Positions 36,358 through 47,900 of a stretch of DNA of 64,000 bases are shown piece after piece. Source of the DNA: Cloeon dipterum (taxonomy: Eukaryota; Arthropoda; Insecta; Ephemeroptera; Baetidae); the NCBI RefSeq assembly GCF_949628265.1, contig NC_088790.1:15566545-15630544 (forward strand), given 5' to 3'. The first letter of the stretch is position 1; each line of letters starts with the position of its first letter. The notes below the pieces were generated by a model. It was given only the letters and a program-made list of their open reading frames with translations. It had not been told where the DNA came from and did not search any database. Position numbers and translations under genes: made by a program.

Positions 36358-37000
36358 ACAATATTTCGAAAATTTCGAATTTCATTGAACTTGGTGTCTT
36401 TTTCGTAGGTTTTCTCCGCTGTACAGCTCATATATAAAGCCAAAACTGCCGAATGTCAATCCTAAAACCGGTTCTTGAAATAATTGTGATAGCCATTAAT
36501 TCTGATGTGATGTTAGAATCTTTAATTTATGGAAAAAATCCTTCACTTTTTACACATGAAGTTCATATTGAGTGTTGAAAATAATCTTATTAAACGATCT
36601 TACAAAGAAAAAATGTTATTAAATTTGTTCAATAATAATAAAACTACTTTGAAAAATGAAAAAAATGTTTCCCTTAATTTTTTTGGGTAAAAATTTATGA
36701 AAACATCTTCTATTTTTTGCTATATATTTTCATTGTAAGAACAAGATAATTAATTTTAACATTCAATATGAACTTCATTCGTACAAAACAGAAGAATATT
36801 TTCATAAATTAAAGATTTCATAGTTTTAACCATTTTTAATATCACGTCAGGATTAATGGCTACCACAATTATATACTTCAAGGACCGGTTTCAGGATTGA
36901 GTTCAGCAATTTTGGCTATATATTTGAGCTGCACAGCGGTGAAAACCTAGATGAAAAGACAACAGGTCAAATGAAATAAGAAATTTTTGAAATTATTTAT
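36358..37000. repeat. Long inverted repeat, about 640 bp
   Basis: Left arm 36358-36600 and right arm about 36730-37000 are reverse complements with many paired blocks: AGGTTTTC(T/A)CCGCTGT(A/G)CAGCTCA, AAAACCGGTTCTTGAA / TTCAAGGACCGGTTTC, GCCATTAAT(T/C)CTGA, GAAGTTCATATTGA(G/A)TGTT. The loop of about 130 bp is AT-rich. No coding sequence. Divergence of the arms (roughly one base in seven or eight by eye) shows it is not recent. Confidence 0.85.
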
Positions 37001-37539
37001 TTCAATTTTCACCTAAAAATATCAAAGCCAAAAAATCGGTTCCAATCGCCCTCCAAATTCGCGGAGAACTGCTCGGAAATTTTCACCAACCAGAAACAGT
37101 TGAACAACAATTTTATTTAATAGACTAAGACAACGAAAAATAGCTGTGTTGTCGTGTTCGAGATTAAGTTTTCTTGATGAAATTTGTATAAAAACCAAAA
37201 TGGATATAAGCAGGTTAGTTAGTAGGGGATATGAAATTAATTAACAATCAAATAAGCGCTTTTGAAAACTGAGAGTGCTGTACTCATCATTTATGAACGT
37301 TTTTTACGCTGAACGTGCTTGAATTACGTTGCTCAAGTTGTCCTCCGTCGTGACAGTTGCCATCCGGGGTGACCAAGAAGGAGGGTGAGGTTACAACGCG
37401 CCGAGGTGGTGAAGGCGCGTCAGCCGCTATTACGCCGCGGCTCAAAGGCTCCGCCGTGGGCCGTCTGAATGGACGTAGAGTGAAACCAACGGCCCACACG
37501 GGGGGCAGGCAGAGGTTAGATTGGTTTGGCCCTTTTTTA
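37001..37539. other. Spacer with GC-rich patch
   Basis: 37340-37520 is GC-rich and ends in GGGCCGTCTGAATGGACGTAGAGTGAAACCAACGG; a near copy, GGGCCGTCGTTCTGAATTGACGTAGTGAAACCAGCGG, occurs at about 37886. Open frames here are coincidental to composition; no gene is claimed. Confidence 0.3.
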
Positions 37540-37850
37540 GGGTTGGTATTGGTCGAGGCAATACGGGTCGTGGCCCTCAGGTGAAAATAATTTATGAAAT
37601 TTCACTGTTAGTTGTACAATTCGCATAAATTCAAATTGGGGCATAAGAGAAAGATTTTGGCAAAAAAAGTGTAAAATCCTCTCTTGCTTTATAAATTTAC
37701 GTGTATGAATCCTATCGCAATCTACAGCTTTATAGTTGATGGTACAATGGGGTCAAGGAAAGTTATGGAAGAGAGGGCACAGTCAATTTCTGAAAATCAT
37801 GAAAGTCGATAAATATTCCAAATATTTTTAAAACACATATATGAAACCGT
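37540..37850. repeat. Dispersed repeat B, copy 2
   Basis: Inverted counterpart of 24115-24445 (CAATACGGGTCGTGGCCCTCAG, GGGGTCAAGGAAAGTTATGG, GAGAGGGCAC). It is bracketed by the two GGGCCGTC..GACGTAG..GTGAAACCA blocks at 37459 and 37886, which might be long terminal or subterminal direct repeats of the element. Confidence 0.6.
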
Positions 37851-38563
37851 AAAGACTTTCTATATAAATGTAACTCGTACAGATGGGCCGTCGTTCTGAA
37901 TTGACGTAGTGAAACCAGCGGTTAGTTGATTATTGAATATTGTGCCCCCTCTTTTTGTAACACGCTTCCCTTTACTCATACAGTATGTACTAGTGTGCCT
38001 GATTGTTTTCTGTTATGAATATATTTTATATTTAAAAAATATATGCTGTCATTTTTGCTTTTGCTGAAAGATATTATAAACTTCGACCCTCCTACAGATC
38101 AACTAGTTTTTTATTAAATGCTGTCCTTTTCACTAGTGCTCATGCACTCTGTTTCGTTCTTTTCGGCATTTTCAACTTTTTGTTGTCTATATCGCCCTCA
38201 ATCAGCTGATAATGTTGCCTACGATTCGTTGGACACAATTTTCAAAACATTTTTTATGTTCTATCATTCCTACATACTCAGCGAATGTTGTACCTTTTGT
38301 GACATTATTTATCTTTTATAGTTTGACACCTAAAGATCAGAAAGTAATTTAATTTTTATAAATGTAGGTAGTGTCTGCAATTTTTTTATAAAATTTATAA
38401 AAACATGGTCAGCGTTTTTTCCTTTCTCCTTGCAGAAAATATGAGAAATAATGTTTTTTAAATTCATATTTAGAACAGTATGAACCAAATGAAATCCAAA
38501 TCAAAGAAATCGAGAATAATAGGATGCGTTACAAAAAAGGCGAAAATTGCTTTCATTTCTTGC

Positions 38564-38569
38564 TTTATT
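38564..38569 (-). terminator. Poly(A) signal AATAAA of supervillin
   Basis: AATAAA on the minus strand about 400 bases past the supervillin stop codon at 38968-38970, a usual 3' UTR length. No nearer canonical hexamer was seen. Confidence 0.4.
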
Positions 38570-38967
38570 AAAATATATCGGTAGTTGTTGGCAACTGCTG
38601 GATAATACAACTTAAAAATTTAATTACAATTACAAATTGAAGAGATATAGAAGGGTTTTCTGGCGTAGTTAACTAATTTCCATCTCCTTCCATTCGAGTT
38701 TATCTCTGAAAATATGTACCCGCGCTTTAGAGCTGACAACAGAAATTACTCTGGGCTCAAGAGAGCAGACTGAATGCGTTAACGTTAGATACATTCACAA
38801 ATTGGTCGCAGCGATTGATAATTCCTCATTTTGCCATGGCAGACAGAAGGCAGAATCACAGTCAGGAATCACAAAAGCACTCGACACGAAAACAGCAGAG
38901 ATATCCTTTTTCTTTTACAAAAAAATGGCACTGTCAGCGAGAGAGAATTTAAAATGAAAATCACACT

Positions 38968-41900
38968 TTAGAATAGTCCAACTTGTTTCTTGACGCTGGT
39001 TTGTTTCCACGTAGGCAACTCAGTGAACTCTTCTTTCGTCATGCCAAGCAGCTCCTGTGTCAAACCAAAGTTAGCAAATTAGTAAAAGCATTTGTTGGCC
39101 TTTTTTTGCTCTTTTTATCCCTGTCCGAGGACCGGAGGACCGGGAAGGGCGCGCACTGCACTAGCACGAATGCTGAAACCCGGGTCCCAATAACACCGCG
39201 AACGGATAACATGGGCGCACCAGGCCGCACAGGGACCCAGCCCACTCAAGGGCCACTTGCCTCCGCACTGAGGACTGCATTGAAACGCTAGACATTTGTC
39301 CCGTGAAGCCAAATCACGCATGCTGGAAAGGTGCAAACCAGCAAGTAGCGAGTCGGCGCCGGTGCGCCTCCCAAATAGGCAGAATGTGAATTGGTTTAAA
39401 TTAAAGGAGTTGACAATAGGGCTGACATTAAAACTAAAAACAGTCCAATGGCGAGCGAATTATGAGGCAAATTTCCCTACTGACGCCATAAATCCTGATT
39501 TCCAATAGGAAATCAGTGCTCACCGCTTAATTAGCATGCAATAATTTGAATCGATTTTCTCAAAAATTTAAACAGCAACCTGGGATTTTTTTAGCTGTTC
39601 TAACTTTCAAATAGTTTTTAAATTATGGGGTAAATAGGATTTTCATAAATTTTCTGTAAAGCTTTAATTAAATTTTCTTTTCAAAAGTCCTAAATCAAAT
39701 TATATATTTTCCAATGACTTTAACGTGTTATTTTTTTTAAAAATTATGGTTGGGATCAATTTGGCAAGATATTGATTTTTGACAGAAAAAACCAGCCGTG
39801 GATAGATTGTAATTATTTACCTCAAAATGCTCTGAGGACAGGTACTCTTCTAGCTTTGTTGGGTCAACTCCATCCGGCAGCGGCCGCTGCAGCAGCTGGG
39901 CAGGTGGGTAGGTGGACTGGGTCAGTCTTGCCAGTTCGTCCTCAACGCTCAGAGTCTCGCCTGGCTTCCGTCCATCCTGCAATTACATGGCCATACTTCA
40001 GTAAACAAATTTCAGGAAAGTAAAATCAGGCCATTTTATTTTAACTGTTGATAATGTTGACTTTAATAATAGACTTGGCAGGTCAAAAAATTCAATAATC
40101 ATTTGCAGAACCCTCAACAAATGTGACCGAAAAGTTGATTGCTTTATTTGTATTTATTTTAATAGGATGCATGTATTTTTGTTTTTAAATCTTATTAATA
40201 TTATGGGAAGGTATCCTGGCAGGGTTGCATTTTCTTTTATCATCCATTATATTTCCTCACTCTTTTATTTTACAAATTTCTTGCACAAGAAATGCAATCA
40301 ATTAAATTTTGAATTTTTTTCATTACAACAAACAAAAGTAAAAATTCTGCTTCTTTGTGGGGTTATAATTTAAAAATGATATTCATGCTCTTAATTTCAC
40401 CAGGTAATTATTTCTACCCATAGCTCAGACTGATGAGGAGGGCAAAAACAGCTTAATTTTTTTCTTTGTAAAACTTGAGTAAAAACAATGCCACTTACTG
40501 CCAATAATAGTATAGGTAAAAATTGAAAAAAATCATACCTGCATATTACTCTCGGTGGCATCATCCTTGTTCTGCCAGTCGGGGAAGAGGCTGACAAACT
40601 CAACGCTCTCGAGACCGGCCCAGACGAGGTTGGCACTCAGCCTGGCATCAGGGCCTCTAGTGGCCGTCCAGTAGTTGACGGCCGTCTGCATAGCCGCCCG
40701 GCGCTCCGCCTGCCAGCGGATGGCGCCAGAGCCGGTGCTGTCGTCGCCACCACTGCCATCCTCGCGAGGCCACCAGCCCTGCCACAGCCAGAGGACACAG
40801 CCTGCGTCGACCAGTACCAGCGCCGGCTGACTCAGCTCGTAGAGGTCGCGCTGCACGAAGGGAAACGCCTCGGCCGGCTCCTTTGTCCTGGTCGCGCTCA
40901 GCATCTCCTGCACAGTGAAAGCGCCTGACGCTGACGAGAAGTGGAACATCTTCAGGTCACATGGCTCGTTTGACGGCGGCAGGCTGTCATACAGATTCGT
41001 GTTGTTCCCTCCAAGACCTACGAAAAGAGGATTTTTTTTAATAAATTAATTCAATGAGCTATTTGATCAGAAGTAATTTTGATTAATAAATCTGTATTTT
41101 CAAGCACCTATTTTATTTTTGTAAGAAAATTGTGATGTTGATGCAAAACAATAGTGTAAGAAACGTGGATTGGACTTAAAACATAATATAACTATCTCTA
41201 ATATTTGGGGAGCTATCTTTTAATTACAGAAACACGGAATATTTGGTATGTTTTCTATTCATATTAAATATCATTTCCAAATTATTATTATTCTTGTTTC
41301 CGCAGGAGTTTAACAATTATGTATCATTAACTATTCCAATATTTAAATTTACAATTAGTTTTTGGCTTAAACTTGGAGAATCTTCAAATTACCTCTAAAG
41401 AATTCAATTTGCTTATCCCCCTCGTTGATTTCCTCGATCTCAGCTTCCTTGCCAAGGTGGAATTCAGGGTGGAGGTGCATTTGCCTAGCCGCCCTGAGCG
41501 CAGCAGCCTTAGTATGCTTGTGCGACTGGTTGCCGTGCCAAACAAATGCTTTGTCGCTCTTGGTGTCAAGCAGGATAAGTGAAGAACGAGAACGTAACTG
41601 CCGCACGCTCGGCGCCACCTCAAGGAGGCAGCTCTCCTTGTCTATGGCGCCGGTCACGGTGACAAACAGGCGCCACTTGGGTGATGTTTCTTGCTGCTGA
41701 CCGCGGTGGCCGCGGTGGATGGCCATGTGGCCGTTGAAGAGGCCGCGGAACACGGCCAGTTCGGAGCCTTGCACGACACGGACCTAATGAACACAAATTA
41801 CAATTTTTGTAGATATATTTTTACAAGGAGCGTGTCTTTAAATAAAAAAATAAAATGTGCCACTGCACACTTCCCTTGTGTGTATATATTTTTTAAATTT

Positions 41901-44900
41901 TACGACAGATTTTAGCAATTTATAAAAAATTTCAGACCATTAATTGTGCAATCTTTTATCACCGTTTTGCAAGTAAATTTTAAAATATCTGTTATACACT
42001 GTCGTGTCTAATATATTCATATTTTTTCTGGTATAGCTGATAAAAGAAAATATATGGGAAAAAGGCATTTTATAATTCATTTTGAAAGGAATTATCATAT
42101 ATAAAGAATTAGAGCTTTGAGGAAAAAAACTGAAAGAATGAAAGAAATTTCTAGAAAGCTAAAACTGATGCACCAATCGATTTTTATTGTCCAGTACAGT
42201 CTACCTATAAAATACCATCACAATTTAATGGAGACTGGTTTCACAGTTCGATTTTGGAATAATTTCTCATCCCATATTAAATATCATTTTGATCTCAATA
42301 ACTCTTAAACTGAGTTGAATCAAAAATTACCCTGTGGAGGTATCTCATAACTTTTTGGAATAAACACAAATTAAAAATAATAAGCAAAAACTAAAACGTC
42401 GAACCCTAGGAATTTCCTTTAATGCAAAAAACAAAAGTGCATATTTACCTGAGGTCCTTGTTCTTTATCTAGTTCAACGGTGAGGAGAGCGGCTGCTCCC
42501 TGTTCGCTGAGGCTAGATTGAGATCCCTGCCAGAAGAAGTAGGCGCAGCGGTCTCTTCCGACGGTGCCGTGCTTGGACGGCGCCCCGCTTAGTTCCCGGC
42601 CGCTGACAGTGATGGAGTAGTTCCAGCGGACCACGTAGCTGTCTCCCTCGTGGAACTGGCCCATGGAGGCGTCTGGGATCTCATGGTACTCGAATTCCTC
42701 GATGTGCCACACTTCCACGGCGGTGGTGGCGATCTCAAAGTGCCTGCGCGTCTCGTGGTCGAAGTAGTGCTCACCGCGGCCAATGTGGCTGCTCTCGAGT
42801 TCAAAGTCCGGCTCCGTCCACTCCTGGGCGGCCATCTTATTTGCGTCACAGGGCAAAACTTCAATCGAGCCGTCGACCTCGGTCTCGCCTTTCCTCTTCA
42901 CTCTGATCACCCTGCTAAACTCGGGCCAGTCGAGGAACTTTTCGCGGAACAAGGCCGTCTCCATGTGCTGACTCAGCTTGCCCAGGATCGCCCACTCCGG
43001 CCGGACCTTGACGGCTGTGTCCCCGATCGGACTGATGTCACAATCGGAGTAATCAACCGTCTGCCAAAGTTCGTCCTGGACAAACTCCGCGGCGAACCTT
43101 CGCACGTCGCCAGTGGCGTTCTTTCCATTCCAAATGTAGACCTCAGATCCAAAGTCGAAGACTAAGACTTTGTTGGGTGCCAGTACCTCGATTTTTGGCA
43201 CTGAGCCCCAGTACTTTTCTACAGGAATAAGTTCGTCGTCCTCGACCATCCAGATTTTGTTCGTTTCGGAGATGACGTTTTCGTATTCCTCGTCCTCGTC
43301 TGGATGGCCAGCTTTGAGAGCTGTTAAAAATACTTCATTAGTCCCTAAATTAGATATAATTATAAAACATACCTTCTCCGCACCCTTCTTGTACGCCGAG
43401 AAGCTTCCAAAAAGCTTTTTTGTGAGAGGCGCTCCCCAGGCTCTTGGCTTCGTCGATGGTAAAAACGTTGCCAGCTGCCTTCAAGCATCCCAGGTCTTTG
43501 CGCTGCGAGATTTGTAAGGCGATTTCAGCACTTCTCGTCCTCTCGATCACATTTGAAAACTTTCCAAGCCAATTGTAAACCTGCAATTTGAATAAACAAC
43601 AAAATATTACGCAAGGTGAAACTCTAATAAAGAGTAAAATGAGAGCGTCATTGAAGAAGCATTTGAAACTAAATCCTCTAAATTGGCATTGATATTAGGA
43701 TTTCTCTCTATACTTACAGCATTTGGAGTGACAAGGACATAGGAGTCACCCTGGTTGACTTTGCTTGCCACCGGCTCCACCAGTCTTGTTTGAACATGCC
43801 TCCTACCCTTAACCTGCAGGAGCATCAGGTCCCTGAAGGGCAGCAGGGTGCCCACAGGGTCACCAGACGGCTTCTTCAGGCTAACGGCGGTGAAGTCCTC
43901 CTTGCTGGCTAAGCCGGCTAGCGCCTCAACCGCAAGATTAGAATTTTTTGCCACTGGAAACGGGAGTAGAGTGTGAATAATAATCGCTATGAAGCACGCG
44001 TACAAACTCTTACACTTTTCAACGTTCAGTCTCTTCATTTCTCTCTCGGCGGCTCCGGTGCGTACCTCTTGGTACTCTTGCACAATGTCAGTTCTTGCGG
44101 CCAAGGTCTTCAGTGGATTGCGGGTTGCGTTCCGTCGTTTTTGCACTTGTACTGTTCTTCTATGGCTTACTAGTCTGAAAGCACGCAACGCATTATTGCT
44201 TGATCTATGAGATGATTTTGCGGGACTTCCCGTCACCTCTCATGTTTTGATACACTTACAGAGTGTGCTGCTCGGCGTCAGGTAATGTTCCGATTTCTTC
44301 CGATTCCATCGTGATAGTTTCGGCGGTGCTAGTGAAGAATTGGTCCAGATGGTCAGTCATGGAGGGCACTTTGATAACCGGCTGAGACTCAGGAGCTGAA
44401 ATACTCCTCGCTAGAGGTGGCAGTTTGATGGTCACTGCTGCCTCTTTCGAAGGAGATTCTGGCGTGGACGAATTGCCGCCATCTGATTCTTTTGAGGACG
44501 TCCTGTTGTTACGCTCTGCGAATTGATTAACAAATTCCGTGATTAATTTAAATGATAGAAAAGAGTGAACAAATACAATCCATTCTAGAATCAATGTATT
44601 ATAAAATGGATTGTGTTACTAGCAACCCTATATCGTGATTCTATTGTTAGCTAATCAATGAAAGGAGAATGGGAGAACAATAAAATTAGCTTATTTTTCA
44701 AAGGTCAGGGAAATGAACGAAGGTCGCTCTCTGATTGTTTTCAGTAAACATCAATTGTTCATTCTGCTTACAGTTTGAAATTTACTTATTTTTTAAATTA
44801 TAAAAATCAATTCTCGTCTTTAACATTGAAGGGTTTTTTTAAATAAAATATATTAAAATTACCTTTTTTGCTCTTGAACCTGGCTGGTTTTGGCGTTCTT

Positions 44901-47900
44901 TTTTCTCGCGCTGGAGACATAAAGGGGCTTGGGGTCCCTGTTTCGACACCCATTCGTCCAGCAACAGAAAAGTCGACTGCATCTTTTGGCCCCACTCTCT
45001 TTTTCCAATCACTGGCGGCAACGTCAAGTTGGTTGAGTTTCTCGGCCAAAATGCCGCGTGCCGAGCCAGGCATTGATTTTGACTGTTGCAATGGCTGTGG
45101 ACAAAATTTGCATACATTGATTCACCTGACACTAAAAATTGATTCAAGGAGAACTTACAATTAAAAGCTCAAGCTTGAATGGAGGAGAAGAGAAGCGTCA
45201 GATTTAATTTCTTTTTTTAAAATTTCTTAAGGACCTCAGCGTTTGTTTACATAAGCTAACGTGAATTGCAGATAAAAAATGACTGTAATATAACTGTGTT
45301 TATATAAAATTGCATACTTTCATTTAACTATAAAGAGGACTTAAAATTAATTATAAAAAGTTAAAATTTCATTCATTAGCGCTAGGTGCGTTGGCGGCTT
45401 CGTTGGCTGTGGGTGGATTCGAAACGGTCGTCGTTGGGCTATTAATAGGTGCGTCCGAGGGTGCACTTCCTGCTAGCTCCTTGGTTGCACCGCTCTGGCA
45501 CTCGGCAATCAAGGTGTACACGTTATCAATGTCAGCGGTCACTTGTTTCTCCTTAGGCACCACCACAAACGACTCCAGGTCGACCTCGACGGCCGCCTTT
45601 GGCTCGCTCAAATCGACCAAGAGCGAGGTCGCGACTTCGGCGGGCTTTGGAGTTCCCTCGACTTTTTCCTCGGCTTTGGCAGCCTCGTCCAAAATTAAAG
45701 GCTCGGCGGCTGCAAGTGTTTCCAGTTTAATTTCGGCTTTGTCTGCACTGCTCTCGGGCACACTGCCAGCACTCTCTTTTGGAGGTTCGATGACGAGCTC
45801 CACCAGCGATTCGGTTGCTTTTTCCTCCTTAATTTCAGTTTGAGTCACTGGACTATTGTCAGAGATGTCGTCTAACTGAGGCTCGTGTTTTGAAGCCTCT
45901 GGGGCTGCCTCGACCTGCTCAGTCAGACGTTTTTCCAAGATGTCGACGGCCTCGTTAATTACGGAATCTACCTCTTCTGACACACTTGAAACGTTGACAG
46001 TTGATTTTGGCATGTCTATGCTGACTGATACAACAGGAGAATTATCCGGAGTGCTTGGGGACTTAGCTGGCGCCTCCACCAAAAGCTCGTCAGATTTAGT
46101 TTCGGAAATTTTAGAAGAAACAGCGTCAGGTTGCATAGGCTCCGAAATCTCTTCCGACTTTATTTCAGGTTCAGACGACACGACCTCGTGCACTCTGCTT
46201 TCAATTGGTGCCTCTATGACGGGCTCAATAGCAGTTTCAACTGCGACTGGCAGAGGCTCTACCACATTTTCGCTTGTAGCTTCAGTGGTAGGCTTTTGAG
46301 GTTCCTCTGCCAACACCAACGTTTCGACAGCGTCGGTCAATTCAGCCGAAATGTCGTGAACGAGCTGATGTGTTTCTGGGACAAAACTTGTTTCTAAGAC
46401 AACGGCTTTCGTCTCAAGAGCCGACTCCAACGGTATAGCAGCGATATCCCCAGGAGCAGCAGAGTCAGAAATGTTTGAAACAGAGGAAACCTCCTCGACA
46501 GCTGGAAATGGCTCAACGGATCCTGGATCTTCTTTAGCATCGATTGATTTTGGCTCTTCGACAGATATGTTAACCGATTCTGACAAAGAAATTTCGGGGA
46601 CTTGTGTAGGAGCAGCAGTTTCGACTACAGATTCAGCGATAGGGATTTCCTCGACAGGTACCACTGCCTCGGCAAGTGGGATTGATTCTTGAGCGATGAC
46701 TTCGGAAATAGGTAAAGTTGGAGTTGGTTCCACGACTGTCTCAGGAGTTCCAGTAACAGGTACCACGACCGATTCAAGAATAGGAGACTCAGCTTTTGGT
46801 ATTTCAGCTGAGTCATCAGTCTTGAAAGCTTCGACAGAAACCTTATCTGCTTGTGGGGCAACGCTTTCAAGGACTGGATCAGAAGCTTTGGCCACAGGTT
46901 CTGTCACTGTAATTTCGACTGTGGAAACATTGACTGACTCAATAATTTCGGCAACCACAGATTCTTTCTCAGGAGTTAAGGGAGCAGTAGGCTCAGGTTC
47001 AGGAGCAACAGCTTCTACAGGAGAAACCTCTGATGGTGTTGGTACTGGTGTTTCCACAACGGGCTCTTCTGCGACGGCGACCGGAGTTGCTTGGAAAATC
47101 CCAGTTTGAACCTCGGCAGGAACAATCTCGGCTTCAACACTCGTTTTCTGCTCCGGCTCAGCAGTAACCACGGTTTCTACGGCGTCAGAAATTTCAGCTT
47201 CAATTTTCGTCTCGAACTGTACTTCTTTTTCAGCAAGCGCAATAATCTGTTGCTCAATGTCGGCAAGACTAACTGAAGTCGGTTGTGAGATTTCGACTGT
47301 TGTTTCCTCAGCGGTAGGTTTCACGTCGCGCAAAATATTTGCGGCTTCCTCATCGCCCTTGCCAGCTGCCGCGCTTTCGTTTTCGCTGCTAACTGGAGCG
47401 GCACTCGCGGCCACCTCACGAGCAAGAAGTAGATCTTGCGTGTTTTGCAGCAGGTAGCTCTCTTCGTCAGCGGTCAACTCGTTAGAGTCCTGAACGACGC
47501 TGGTGATCCGCGACTCGAGCCTCTTCAGGGTATTGTCGATTTCGCTCAGCGTGGCGGAGCAGCTAGCAATTGACGGAGTGGACAGGTCGGCTACTTTCAA
47601 AACCTCGGTTCCGGTCGACTGCACCGTCAGTTCGTCGGCCTCAATTACCCAGTTCTCTTCCTGAGGAGGCAACACTGCCTGCGCAGGGGTGGCAAAAACG
47701 ACTGCGGCCTCCGCGGGGGCGGCGACTACGACTTCTTCAACGGGGGCGGCAGGGGCAGCGGTGGTCTCAACGTTTACCTTAATTTCAGGCGCGTGAACCG
47801 AGAGCAACGGAGGTGGCTCGCTCCTTACCGGGGGGTAGGTCTCCGAAAGAGGCAGCTCAGACATGGGCAGGATGTTCTTCTTGTCATCTTCTATGGGGGT

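Noticed and set aside
42650..43165. 171-codon plus-strand open frame
   Set aside because: Antisense to the conserved gelsolin-like exon of supervillin; composition only.
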